Both the position numbers and the translations under genes were made by a program. Below, in pieces: positions 18,449 through 26,827 of a stretch of 64,000 nucleotides of DNA. Location of the stretch: contig NZ_CP053351.1 of the NCBI RefSeq assembly GCF_013394655.1, positions 868,001 through 932,000 of the forward strand, read 5' to 3'. The notes below the pieces were generated by a model. The model was not told where the DNA came from, searched no databases, and worked only from the letters and a program-made list of their open reading frames with translations. Source of the DNA: Winogradskyella schleiferi (GTDB taxonomy: Bacteria; Bacteroidota; Bacteroidia; Flavobacteriales; Flavobacteriaceae). How positions within the stretch are numbered: the first letter of the stretch is position 1; each line of letters opens with the position of its first letter.

Positions 18449-19957
18449 TTATAGGTTAAAGCCTAGAGTTAAGACGACGTCAGTAAATTTTGATTGTATT
18501 TCTGCTGAATCAGTGAGTCCAACATTATATAATTGATAGTTAATATCGCGTTGCGCTTGACTAAAAGCGATGTCTAAATTGAGATTACCAAAAGCATAGC
18601 CCAATCCAAGAGAATATCCATTAAGATCTCCATAAAAAGTATCGTCTATATAAGGGCTTTCCTCAAAGCGATAACCGCCTCTAAAACTCAGTTGCTTATA
18701 ACGGTATTCGCCTCCAAGTCTATATGAAGCAGCAAAGTCTAAGCTATTATTAATATCGTTGTTTAAACTAGAAAATAAAATGTCAGAAGTTGGCTTGAAT
18801 TTAGTATTACTATAATCCTTTATTGAATAATCAAAGCTAATTAAGCCTTTTATACCAAAAACATAGGCCAAGCTTCCAGTAAATTTTCCAGGGGTTTGTA
18901 ATTTGTACTCTTCGTAGATATTAACAATATTACCAATAAATCCAATATCTGGATCCGCAATATTTGAATCTATACCTTGAACTAACTCATCACTGATTCT
19001 ATACCATGTTGGGGAATTGTAAGACAATCCAACTCTTAAATCATCTGTCAATTTAGCGATAGTTCCTAGTTGAAAAGAAAAACCGCTTCCAGTTGAGGAT
19101 AATAAATTTTCAAAAAAGATATTATTGACCATTGACGCATTATTTGAGTTAGTTTCTCTTAAAATAGTATATTTTTCGTAATTGATAAAATGGCTATTTA
19201 GGTTAATTCCGAAGAATAATCTATCATTATAATCTGTTGCAAAATTAAAGGCTAATTTGCCATTGTAACCTGTGCTTGCGTAGGCATAACGTTGATTATA
19301 GTTTCCTCCATTTACATTTGATATGTAAGCTGTGTTTTCATCAGTATCTTCGACAGGGTCAATTAGAAAACTTTCATAACCCAAAAATGCTTGTTGATTT
19401 TGGAAACCGTAATATGAACCAATTTCAGAATAAGCTTCTGAGTATGATTCACCACTGAATCTAGAAATTTCGTCTAAACGTAAACCTTGTGCATTTCCTA
19501 AAAAATACTCAGCTATCGATGTGATTGGGTTTGTGCCACTTGCAACCCAATCGTCATCATAATTAGCTGAACTATCATAAGCAACCCCTAATGAGAACTT
19601 TTTCCATGGTGAGTTTGAGTTCATATTATTAAATACAAAAGCTGCTCCTAACTGATTTAGATCTAAATTTGTATTAGAAGCGGAATTGTTTCCGTTAAAA
19701 TAACTAATTTCATTTTTAGTGTTAAATATACCTAAGGATAAAGAGGCCTGACTATTATTAAATACCGCTGAGCCAGCAGGATTAATATTAACACTAGACA
19801 TGTCGCCTCCAAGTGCTCCGAAAGCGCCACTCATAGCTCTAAAACGTGCTGTACCTTGAATTTCATCCATGGAATAACGCACGGCATCAGTAACATCCTG
19901 AGCTAAAACATAAGATGAACTTACTAAGCCTATAGCTAGTATAAGTAATTTTTTCAT
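18449..19957 (-). CDS. OmpP1/FadL-like outer-membrane protein
   Basis: Predicted long outer-membrane beta-barrel (OmpP1/FadL/TodX type), which in other bacteria carries hydrophobic molecules inward. I chose the second Met (codon at 19955-19957) because it begins a classic signal peptide (MKKLLILAIGLVSSSYVLAQ), giving 502 residues. After it comes 'TARFRAMSGAFGALGGDMSSVNINPAGSAVF', which is diagnostic for the family. Alternating amphipathic strands run to 'DVVLTLGFNL' at the end, whose aromatic-poor but strand-like C-terminus fits a barrel. The gene shares strand with the lipoprotein upstream (9-36 bases away depending on start) and is likely in the same transcript. Confidence 0.88.
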   Translation of the reverse strand: MKKLLILAIGLVSSSYVLAQDVTDAVRYSMDEIQGTARFRAMSGAFGALGGDMSSVNINPAGSAVFNNSQASLSLGIFNTKNEISYFNGNNSASNTNLDLNQLGAAFVFNNMNSNSPWKKFSLGVAYDSSANYDDDWVASGTNPITSIAEYFLGNAQGLRLDEISRFSGESYSEAYSEIGSYYGFQNQQAFLGYESFLIDPVEDTDENTAYISNVNGGNYNQRYAYASTGYNGKLAFNFATDYNDRLFFGINLNSHFINYEKYTILRETNSNNASMVNNIFFENLLSSTGSGFSFQLGTIAKLTDDLRVGLSYNSPTWYRISDELVQGIDSNIADPDIGFIGNIVNIYEEYKLQTPGKFTGSLAYVFGIKGLISFDYSIKDYSNTKFKPTSDILFSSLNNDINNSLDFAASYRLGGEYRYKQLSFRGGYRFEESPYIDDTFYGDLNGYSLGLGYAFGNLNLDIAFSQAQRDINYQLYNVGLTDSAEIQSKFTDVVLTLGFNL

Positions 19958-19993
19958 AAGTAAATTTTTTGAATTTGGAATCAAATATTTAGC

Positions 19994-21040
19994 TTATCCT
20001 CTGCTTCGTCTGACCGCACGGTTAGAACTACTGCTGCCACTAGATCGTCTAGAACTTCCAGAAGAACGTACGCTACTGGAAGAAGATCGTGAACTGCTAC
20101 TGGATCTTACAGAACCAGAAGATCTGGAACTTCTTGTTGTTGGTGTGGAGATTCTAGTATTAGTTCTTGTTGTCCGCGATGAAGTTGGTCTTGTCACCCT
20201 TGAAGTTGAACTCGATCTCGAAGTGCGGAGTGTTGGCCGAGAACTAGGTGTACTTCTAATGGCTCTAGATGAGGAATTAGAAATAGCTCTAGTGCTTCTC
20301 GTATTTCTTGATATAGCAGCGTTAGATGATCTACGGGAGGAATAATTTCTTCTCGATAAGGCAGAATTGCTTCTACTTCCACGACTCAAATTATTACTAT
20401 AAAGTAAAGATCCTCGTCTAGAGTTGCTATAAGCAAATCTGTTATTATGTGCATAATATCCATTGTTCCAGCCCCAACCAGTATGATACGCCCAACCTGG
20501 GTACCAACCTAAACCAGCGTTCCAGCCCAAACCAGCGTTCCAGCCCCAGCCAGCGTTCCAAGCCCATGGGTTATTCCAGCCCCAGCGATTCCAGCCCCAA
20601 CCCCAGTTATTCCAGCCAAATCCGCCATTCCATAACCAAGGATCGTTCCATCCTATCCAGCCATTATCAATATAATTGATAGTAACGGTAGTTGTATTTT
20701 GTCCCCAACCACCATAGGCTGGTTGTTGTTCTAAGGTGTCTTGAACGGTCTCAACATAATTACTTTCGTAAGAATCTATATCGGTAAATACTTCGTTTTC
20801 TTCTTGAATAGCTTGAACTTCCTCTGAGTTTTGAGCAAAATAGTTCTTGTAATAATTAGAATCATTGGTAGAAGTGGTAACAACAGGCTCTTCAGTTTCG
20901 TTTACATATTCTTCGGACGAATAGATACCATCATTATCGTATCCTGCATACTGAAAAGATCCACAAGAAGTTAGCACAGTCGCTAAACCAAGTGCAACAA
21001 CAAATGGCAATTTTTCGGTTATAATAGTTTTAAATCGCAT
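19994..21040 (-). CDS. Low-complexity lipoprotein: Trp/Gly/Asn-rich then Ser/Arg-rich
   Basis: A 348-residue product with lipoprotein signal (TVLTSC, Cys26). Residues ~35-115 are acidic; ~120-200 are extremely rich in W, G and N with repeated 'WGWN', 'NAGLGWNAGLGW' units; ~205-348 are almost only S, R, T, N, ending in 'RRSRG'. I recognise no enzyme or fold. The layout (lipid anchor, acidic spacer, aromatic-Gly repeats, cationic tail) suggests a disordered envelope or surface protein, perhaps interacting with anionic polymers; that is inference. Divergent from proS with a 101-base gap and probably co-transcribed with the FadL-like gene downstream. Confidence 0.75.
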   Translation of the reverse strand: MRFKTIITEKLPFVVALGLATVLTSCGSFQYAGYDNDGIYSSEEYVNETEEPVVTTSTNDSNYYKNYFAQNSEEVQAIQEENEVFTDIDSYESNYVETVQDTLEQQPAYGGWGQNTTTVTINYIDNGWIGWNDPWLWNGGFGWNNWGWGWNRWGWNNPWAWNAGWGWNAGLGWNAGLGWYPGWAYHTGWGWNNGYYAHNNRFAYSNSRRGSLLYSNNLSRGSRSNSALSRRNYSSRRSSNAAISRNTRSTRAISNSSSRAIRSTPSSRPTLRTSRSSSTSRVTRPTSSRTTRTNTRISTPTTRSSRSSGSVRSSSSSRSSSSSVRSSGSSRRSSGSSSSNRAVRRSRG

Positions 21041-21141
21041 ATCTCATTTATTTTATTGTTGAACATAGCAAAAATAGTTAGTTTTGCTGTATTATTTAAT
21101 ACATTTAACATAAGCACAATATTTGTGCCAAAACACTAAAA

Positions 21142-22620
21142 ATGGGCAAAAATCTTACTAGTAGAGCTGAAGATTATTCAAAATGGTATAATGAATTGGT
21201 TGTGAAAGCCGATTTAGCCGAAAATTCAGCGGTTAGAGGTTGTATGGTTATTAAACCTTATGGTTACGCTATTTGGGAAAAAATGCAAGCTGAACTAGAT
21301 AGAATGTTCAAAGAAACAGGGCATGAGAATGCTTATTTTCCATTATTTGTGCCTAAAAGCTTATTTGAGGCGGAAGAGAAGAACGCAGAAGGTTTTGCTA
21401 AAGAATGTGCGGTAGTTACCCATTATCGCTTACAAAATGATCCTGATAATCCAGGGAAGTTGAGGGTAGATCCTGAAGCAAAATTGGAAGAAGAACTCGT
21501 GGTGCGACCAACGAGTGAAGCGATTATTTGGAATACCTACAAAGGGTGGATCCAAAGTTACAGGGATTTACCAATCTTAATTAATCAATGGGCAAATGTT
21601 GTCCGCTGGGAAATGCGAACACGTCTATTCTTGAGAACAGCTGAGTTTTTATGGCAAGAAGGACATACTGCACATGCGACAAAATCGGAGGCACTGGTGG
21701 AAGCAGAGCAAATGAATGATGTCTATGCGGAATTTGCAGAAGACTTTATGGCCATTCCTGTTATTAAAGGGGTAAAAACTGAAAGCGAACGTTTTGCAGG
21801 TGCCATAGAAACCTATTGTATTGAAGCTTTGATGCAGGATGGGAAAGCACTTCAAGCTGGTACTTCCCATTTTTTAGGACAGAATTTTGCGAAAGCATTT
21901 GATGTGAAGTTTACGAATAATGAAGGCAAATTAGATTACGTTTGGGCGACATCCTGGGGTGTTTCAACTCGATTAATGGGAGCATTGATCATGACCCATA
22001 GTGACGACAAAGGGTTAGTTTTACCACCAAATTTAGCACCATCTCAGGTCGTAATTGTCCCTATATACAAGACGGATGAACAATTTGATGCCATTACGGA
22101 AAAAGCTGAAAACATAATAAAAGAGCTTAAATCATTAGGTGTAAGTTGCAAATTTGATAAAAGAACGACACACAGACCAGGTGCAAAATTTGCGCAACAC
22201 GAATTACAAGGCGTACCGTTACGAATTGCGATAGGTCCAAAAGATTTAGAGAATAATACTATTGAATTGGCAAGACGCGACACGCTCACCAAGGAAATTG
22301 TGCCAATGGATGAGTTGACATCTAAGGTTAAGAATCTGTTGGAAGTTATTCAAGAAGAACTATTTAAAAAGGCTTTGAATTTTAGAAACGAGCATATTAC
22401 TGAGGTTGATGATTTTGATACCTTTAAAAAAGTTTTAGAAACAAAAACAGGTTTTATTTCGGCACATTGGGATGGTACTGATGAGACAGAGCAAAAGATC
22501 AAAGAGCTTACCAAGGCAACAATTCGTTGTATTCCTATGAACAATAAAATGGAAGATGGCAAGTGCGTTTACAGTGGGCAACCATCAAACCAACGCGTGC
22601 TATTTGCAAAGGCTTATTAA
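21142..22620 (+). CDS. proS: Proline--tRNA ligase (short archaeal/eukaryote-like type)
   Basis: Class II synthetase for tRNA-Pro. The 492-residue size and absence of the ~180-residue editing insertion mark the type-3 form, with '[15 protein letters not shown]' near the start, '[12 protein letters not shown]' and '[31 protein letters not shown]' (motif 2 region), and '[27 protein letters not shown]' (motif 3). The anticodon-binding domain follows ('[12 protein letters not shown]', '[24 protein letters not shown]') and the C-terminal domain ends '...[14 protein letters not shown]'. Tyr at the extreme C-terminus is typical of this group. Confidence 0.98.
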   Translation: MGKNLTSRAEDYSKWYNELVVKADLAENSAVRGCMVIKPYGYAIWEKMQAELDRMFKETGHENAYFPLFVPKSLFEAEEKNAEGFAKECAVVTHYRLQNDPDNPGKLRVDPEAKLEEELVVRPTSEAIIWNTYKGWIQSYRDLPILINQWANVVRWEMRTRLFLRTAEFLWQEGHTAHATKSEALVEAEQMNDVYAEFAEDFMAIPVIKGVKTESERFAGAIETYCIEALMQDGKALQAGTSHFLGQNFAKAFDVKFTNNEGKLDYVWATSWGVSTRLMGALIMTHSDDKGLVLPPNLAPSQVVIVPIYKTDEQFDAITEKAENIIKELKSLGVSCKFDKRTTHRPGAKFAQHELQGVPLRIAIGPKDLENNTIELARRDTLTKEIVPMDELTSKVKNLLEVIQEELFKKALNFRNEHITEVDDFDTFKKVLETKTGFISAHWDGTDETEQKIKELTKATIRCIPMNNKMEDGKCVYSGQPSNQRVLFAKAY

Positions 22621-22646
22621 AATATTTAAAAAAAATTAGTTAGGTG

Positions 22647-22676
22647 TTGCAGAATTTAAAAATAGTTGTATTTTTG
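22647..22676 (+). promoter_or_regulatory. Promoter of the tRNA-Glu/rpsT unit
   Basis: TTG at 22647-22649, 19-base spacer, TATTTTTG at 22669-22676: a full match to the Bacteroidota -33/-7 pattern, about 53 bases before the tRNA. Confidence 0.7.
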
Positions 22677-22728
22677 CATCCGCAATGGAAACATTGTAGG
22701 TTCATTTAAATAATAATATAACCAAAAT

Positions 22729-22800
22729 GGCCCGTTCGTCTATCGGCTAGGACGCATGGTTTTCATCCATGTAAGAGGGGTTCGATTCCCCTACGGGCTA
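22729..22800 (+). tRNA. tRNA-Glu (anticodon UUC)
   Basis: 72 bases folding as a cloverleaf: acceptor ggcccgt/acgggct (first pair G-T), D arm gtc...gac, anticodon arm gcatg-gttttca-catgc style stem with anticodon TTC, T arm agggg-ttcgatt-cccct, discriminator A. CCA is not encoded (followed by CAATTT). rpsT begins 24 bases later, so both are probably on one primary transcript. Confidence 0.95.
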
Positions 22801-22823
22801 CAATTTTAATAAGAAAAAATACA

Positions 22824-23075
22824 ATGGCAAATCATAAGTCAGCTTTAAAAAGAATTAGAAGTAACGAAAAAAGACGTGTACTTAATAAGTATTATCATAA
22901 AACGACGCGTAATGCAATTAAGAAGTTACGTGAAATTACTGATGCAAAAGAAGCACAAGCAATGTTGCCTTCTGTACATAGCATGATTGATAAGTTAGCA
23001 AAGAAAAATATTATTCATGCTAACAAGGCTGGTAACTTAAAGTCAAAGTTAACTAAACATGTTGCGGCAATATAG
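22824..23075 (+). CDS. rpsT: 30S ribosomal protein S20
   Basis: An 83-residue, Lys/Arg-rich protein with the usual S20 start '[17 protein letters not shown]' and '[14 protein letters not shown]' at the end. S20 binds 16S rRNA early in small-subunit assembly. The N-terminal Ala-Asn-His-Lys-Ser run and overall length match the family exactly. It directly follows tRNA-Glu and ends at a hairpin terminator 25 bases downstream. Confidence 0.98.
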   Translation: MANHKSALKRIRSNEKRRVLNKYYHKTTRNAIKKLREITDAKEAQAMLPSVHSMIDKLAKKNIIHANKAGNLKSKLTKHVAAI

Positions 23076-23100
23076 TTTTGCTTTCTACTAAGATATTTAA

Positions 23101-23129
23101 AGTCTTTCCTTTTGGAGAGACTTTTTTTT
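23101..23129 (+). terminator. rpsT terminator
   Basis: agtctttcc / ggagagact stem (one G-T pair) with a 5-base loop, then eight T residues. Confidence 0.8.
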
Positions 23130-23182
23130 ACTTCTAATTTTAATTGAATTTCGATTCCTATTGAATGTTGAAGTATTGAAAT

Positions 23183-23803
23183 TTAAAAATTCTCGATATT
23201 AAGAATTCCCCATCCTTTGATCTTTATGAGAACCCATAAATGGTCATCTTTTAATTTAATATGGGAAATGCTTAAATTTTCTAAAGATCCAATTAGTGAG
23301 ATACCTTCCTTGAGTTCAAAATTTGAAGCGAGTTTGGTATTTATTGAATTCAAATTATCTTTCACAATGGGTTTTAGGTCAAAGGCTAATTTTTTAATAA
23401 TTTTTTGATAGATAAAAGTGTTTACAATAGACTTTAGCATTTGATCGGTAAACCAGCTTTTACCCTTGCTATCAATTTTATAATTAGCAACAAATAGTTT
23501 CTGTTTGTCAACATTTAATATTAGCTCTGCTGAGATCGTGATGTTCAGTTCTCTATTGCGGTAAAGAAATGTAAGCGTTTGTAATTTTATTATTATCTCA
23601 ATGTTGTATGTTTCAGAATTGCTCTTGGCTATTTTTATATCAATAATTTTAGCATACTTAATTTCCTTTCCCTTAGTATCTACTTTACTTATAATTTCCC
23701 CAGCAAATTTTTCATTCAAATAGTTTTCAATAGCTGTAAAATTTACTTTTACGGGAATAGTTATTGAGATGTCATTACTAACGGGAATTTCACTATCATC
23801 CAT
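23183..23803 (-). CDS. DUF4403-like protein, half-length
   Basis: The 206 residues correspond to the C-terminal half of DUF4403 proteins, which are normally about 450 residues with a lipoprotein signal: 'ITIPVKVNFTAIENYLNEKFAGEI', then 'ANYKIDSKGKSWFTDQMLKSI', and a closing 'IKLKDDHLWVLIKIKGWGIL'. No signal peptide is visible, and the N-terminal half is absent, so it is either a naturally short, cytoplasmic version or a remnant. The frame is intact. DUF4403 has a lipid-binding-like fold predicted in relatives; the role here is unknown. Confidence 0.6.
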   Translation of the reverse strand: MDDSEIPVSNDISITIPVKVNFTAIENYLNEKFAGEIISKVDTKGKEIKYAKIIDIKIAKSNSETYNIEIIIKLQTLTFLYRNRELNITISAELILNVDKQKLFVANYKIDSKGKSWFTDQMLKSIVNTFIYQKIIKKLAFDLKPIVKDNLNSINTKLASNFELKEGISLIGSLENLSISHIKLKDDHLWVLIKIKGWGILNIENF

Positions 23804-23842
23804 TTTATTTTAGCCTTAAAATAATTGAAGTATTAAATGTTA

Positions 23843-24808
23843 TTACCTGAGTATTTGATTCATAACCCAAGCCGTATGTGCAGCAGTCTCACCGGTTGAG
23901 GGATGCGTGATTTGGTTCCATAAATGTTTCTTTATATTCTGCACATGATGCAACTGAATATTTTCAGGATTTTCAATCATTATACTTTTCGATTTACCAT
24001 TACATTCAAGTTTGACTGGGTTTTCATCAAAGATTGAAAATTCAATTTTTCCTTCGCTTCCAAATATTTGGACAAGGTCTTCCCGTTTTTCAGTACCGAA
24101 ATTCCAACTACCAGAACCTGTTATTCCAGATTTGTGAAGCCAATTTCCTGTAACAGCATCCATTGCTGAATATAAACCTTGTTGGTTTATCGCTATACCA
24201 TGAGCTTGCGAAAAGTCTCCTAATAAATAGGCGAACAAATCTAATCCATGTGATGCTAAATCATCAAAATAACCAGCAGGAGCAATGTTGGCGTCTGTAC
24301 GCCAATTATAAGTTTTAGATAAATCGATGGCGCTGGCTGGTTTGCAGAGTTGCCTACTGATATGCCTTACCTTACCAATTTTGTGTTCATCAATCCAAGA
24401 TTTAATTTGCGTAAATCGAGGTAAGGAACGCCTGTAGTAGGCCACGAACAATGGCAGATTTTTAGATTGAAAAGCTTTATTGATATTTAAACAAGCTTCA
24501 TAAGTTGGCGCCATAGGTTTTTCAATACAACAGATCTTATTTGCTTTAGCGACTTTTAGGGCATAATATTCATGGGAATCTGGAGGTGTTGCTATATAAA
24601 CGGCATCAATATCAGAATCATTTATAAGGTCGTCAGCTTCTACGTGAAATTTCGGAACTTTATGTCTTTTGGCATAATCTTTCCCTTTGGATATATCTCT
24701 TCGCATTACGGCAGATAAATTAAAGCCGTCTGTTTTTTGATAAGCAGGTCCACTTTTTAATTCTGTTACATTGCCGCAACCAATAATTCCCCAATTATAT
24801 GTCTTCAT
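23843..24808 (-). CDS. Gfo/Idh/MocA family oxidoreductase
   Basis: NAD(P)-dependent sugar or polyol dehydrogenase family. The start chosen is the ATG at 24806-24808, because 'MKTYNWGIIGCGNVTELKSG' then begins the Rossmann fold with GxGxxxx at the very N-terminus, as in relatives (321 residues); the longer frame adds 28 residues without family features. 'CIEKPMAP' supplies the conserved EKP lysine, and 'DDLASHGLDLFAYLLG' carries the H/D pair of the catalytic region. Substrate cannot be told. It is isolated, with neighbours on both sides unrelated. Confidence 0.88.
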   Translation of the reverse strand: MKTYNWGIIGCGNVTELKSGPAYQKTDGFNLSAVMRRDISKGKDYAKRHKVPKFHVEADDLINDSDIDAVYIATPPDSHEYYALKVAKANKICCIEKPMAPTYEACLNINKAFQSKNLPLFVAYYRRSLPRFTQIKSWIDEHKIGKVRHISRQLCKPASAIDLSKTYNWRTDANIAPAGYFDDLASHGLDLFAYLLGDFSQAHGIAINQQGLYSAMDAVTGNWLHKSGITGSGSWNFGTEKREDLVQIFGSEGKIEFSIFDENPVKLECNGKSKSIMIENPENIQLHHVQNIKKHLWNQITHPSTGETAAHTAWVMNQILR

Positions 24809-25090
24809 GATTTGATATTTGGTCTTTATGTATTTCAAATATATCATAAAATCATAGGTATTAATTGCCAATGCTTGTTTAAAATTTAGCAATTAATTTT
24901 CATTTATAATCTTGTGTTCTCAAGAATTTAGTTTTTTTATCTAATAACTAATAGCATCAACAAAAAATTGATATGGACTAATCGGAAATAATTTACACCG
25001 ATAATTTTATAACAGAGAAATTCGGGAATATCAAAAAATATTCTTTTTGAACTTTCTAAAACAAAATGTTTAATTAATAAATCAAAAATT

Positions 25091-25621
25091 ATGAAACGTA
25101 GAAATTTAATACTAACAATGGCATTGCTGTTTGTAACTGTATTTGCATTTGGGCAAAATAAAGATGATAAGCGTGTAATGATGGATGCCGAAAAATCCAC
25201 TAAGTTACTTAAGAGCTCAGATGAAGGTATAGAGAAATTTATGGATAACGCTGCAGGTTATGTTGTATTTCCTAATGTAGGGGAAGGTGCATTAATTGTA
25301 GGAGCAGCATCGGGAAATGGAGTGGTATATAGCGACGGAATGCCAATTGGTATGGCCAGTTTAAAAAAATTAGATATTGGTCTGCAAGCAGGAGGCGAAG
25401 CTTATACCGAAATTATTTTCTTTGAAACAGAGGATGCGCTAAACGAATTTAAAGAAGGCAATTTTGAGCTTTCGGCAGAAGCAAAAGTGATAATGGTAGA
25501 TAAAGGCGCAAGTAAAAACGCCAATTATAGCGATGGCGTCATAGTCTTTGTAAGACCTAAAGCAGGAGCTATGGCTGATATTTCTGTGGGTGGCCAAAAA
25601 TTTAGTTATTCAGAATTTTAA
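25091..25621 (+). CDS. Secreted SYLF/Ysc84-domain protein
   Basis: A 176-residue product with signal peptide (about 1-21, ending AFGQ) and a SYLF lipid-binding domain: 'STKLLKSSDEGIEKFMDNAAGYVVFPNVGEGALIVGAASGNGVVY', 'GLQAGGEAYTEIIFF' and 'VDKGASKNANYSDGVIVFVRP'. In eukaryotes this domain binds phosphoinositides; bacterial versions are periplasmic or envelope proteins of unclear role. It is followed at once by a strong terminator, so it is monocistronic. Confidence 0.88.
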   Translation: MKRRNLILTMALLFVTVFAFGQNKDDKRVMMDAEKSTKLLKSSDEGIEKFMDNAAGYVVFPNVGEGALIVGAASGNGVVYSDGMPIGMASLKKLDIGLQAGGEAYTEIIFFETEDALNEFKEGNFELSAEAKVIMVDKGASKNANYSDGVIVFVRPKAGAMADISVGGQKFSYSEF

Positions 25622-25645
25622 ATAAAGAATTAAATTTTAATATAG

Positions 25646-25674
25646 AAAAGTCGATTTTCATAATCGACTTTTTT
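25646..25674 (+). terminator. Terminator of the SYLF-domain gene
   Basis: aaaagtcgatt / aatcgactttt stem with a small loop and T run, about 25 bases after the stop. Confidence 0.8.
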
Positions 25675-25802
25675 GTTTTTAATATGTTGAGTTTTGTTTC
25701 CATCAGAATTTTCTTTTTTGGGATAAATAGTTTAATTTTTTAATATTAAATTTGGGGAATATAAGTTGAGACTAAATTCATCTAAATATAATACTTGTTA
25801 GA

Positions 25803-26363
25803 ATGAAGTTATTTTTAAAATTCGATTTCACTAAAATTAGCAATGTTATTCTAGAAGAAAAATTGAAGGCTTGCAATTTTAAATACCGGCAAACTTCCTT
25901 CGGAGAAATTGAACTTTTGGAAAGGGTCTCTAGCCAGCAATTAGAAACATTTAAGAACAGCATTAAGGACTATGGTATTTATATTGTTGAAGATGCTAAA
26001 AAAATAATGGTTGAGAAGATTAAGGATACTATAATGGATATGATTTTTAACGAAAAGAATGAGATCAACGTTAAAACTTCAGTCTTTTTGTCCGAAAAAT
26101 TGAATCAAAGTTATAGTTATCTTTCAAACTTATTTTCGGAAGTTACGTTTACCTCCATTGAGAATTTTATAATTTTGCAAAAAATAGAATACACTAAGAG
26201 GTTACTGACAAATGAAGAATTATCCTTAACCGAAATAGCTTATAAACTCAATTATTCTAGTGTGGCTCATTTGAGCAAGCAATTTAAAAATACTACAGGA
26301 ATTACCCCTTCAGCTTTTCAGCGAATTATAGCAAAGCGAAAAGAACATAAGTTGGACTCATAA
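25803..26363 (+). CDS. Helix-turn-helix regulator with ferredoxin-like N-terminal domain
   Basis: A 186-residue two-part protein. Residues 1-65 have the beta-alpha-beta look of a heavy-metal-associated/ferredoxin-like fold ('LKACNFKYRQTSFGEIELLERVSSQQLETFKNSIKDYGIYIV'), but no metal-binding CxxC. Residues ~85-180 form an AraC-type HTH pair ending in 'SLTEIAYKLNYSSVAHLSKQFKNTTGITPSAF'. It should bind DNA; the ligand is unknown. It is 14 bases before the response regulator and 3 bases further comes a histidine kinase, so the three form one signalling operon. Same arrangement is common in Flavobacteriaceae. Confidence 0.8.
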   Translation: MKLFLKFDFTKISNVILEEKLKACNFKYRQTSFGEIELLERVSSQQLETFKNSIKDYGIYIVEDAKKIMVEKIKDTIMDMIFNEKNEINVKTSVFLSEKLNQSYSYLSNLFSEVTFTSIENFIILQKIEYTKRLLTNEELSLTEIAYKLNYSSVAHLSKQFKNTTGITPSAFQRIIAKRKEHKLDS

Positions 26364-26377
26364 AACACGTTGAAATT

Positions 26378-26824
26378 ATGAATGAAGATTATATTTATAT
26401 TGCCTTGGCCGACGATGATGAAGATGATAGGTTCTTTTTTACTGAAGCATTTGAAGAATTAAAAGTAACGAATAAAGTTTCAACCTTTAAGGATGGTGCA
26501 GAATTGATGCATTATTTAGAAGCACCTGACAATGAAATTCCAGATCTGTTGTTTTTAGATTTGAACATGCCGAAAAAATCAGGAATAGAATGCTTAAAGG
26601 ACATCAAGGCCAATAAAAAATTTAAGGATTTAGTCATAGCCATTTATTCCACATCGTCCTCAGAAGAAGATGTAGAAGAAACCTTTGTTTTGGGCGCGAA
26701 TATCTACATTAAAAAACCCAATGATTTTGAAAAATTAAAGAAGGTTCTTTCTGAAGTGGTAACCACGAATTGGCAGTATCATACTAATGGTTTAAATAAA
26801 GAAAACTTTTTATTGCGTCTCTAA
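26378..26824 (+). CDS. Single-domain response regulator
   Basis: The 148 residues are one receiver domain: acidic pocket 'ADDDEDD' (11-17), phospho-acceptor Asp61 in 'LLFLDLNMPKKSG', Ser/Thr at 91-92 ('YSTSSS') and Lys112 in 'IYIKKPND'. There is no output domain, so it would act through protein contact, perhaps as a phospho-relay for the kinase that follows 3 bases later. Such free-standing receivers paired with PAS kinases are frequent in Bacteroidota. Confidence 0.93.
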   Translation: MNEDYIYIALADDDEDDRFFFTEAFEELKVTNKVSTFKDGAELMHYLEAPDNEIPDLLFLDLNMPKKSGIECLKDIKANKKFKDLVIAIYSTSSSEEDVEETFVLGANIYIKKPNDFEKLKKVLSEVVTTNWQYHTNGLNKENFLLRL

Positions 26825-26827
26825 ACT

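Noticed and set aside
24809..24892. 28-residue N-terminal extension of the Gfo/Idh/MocA gene
   Set aside because: The Rossmann glycine motif normally begins at about residue 8, as with the start at 24808; the extension has no family features.
24937..25200. 87-residue minus-strand ORF
   Set aside because: It overlaps the SYLF-domain gene in antisense and covers its likely promoter; no domain seen.
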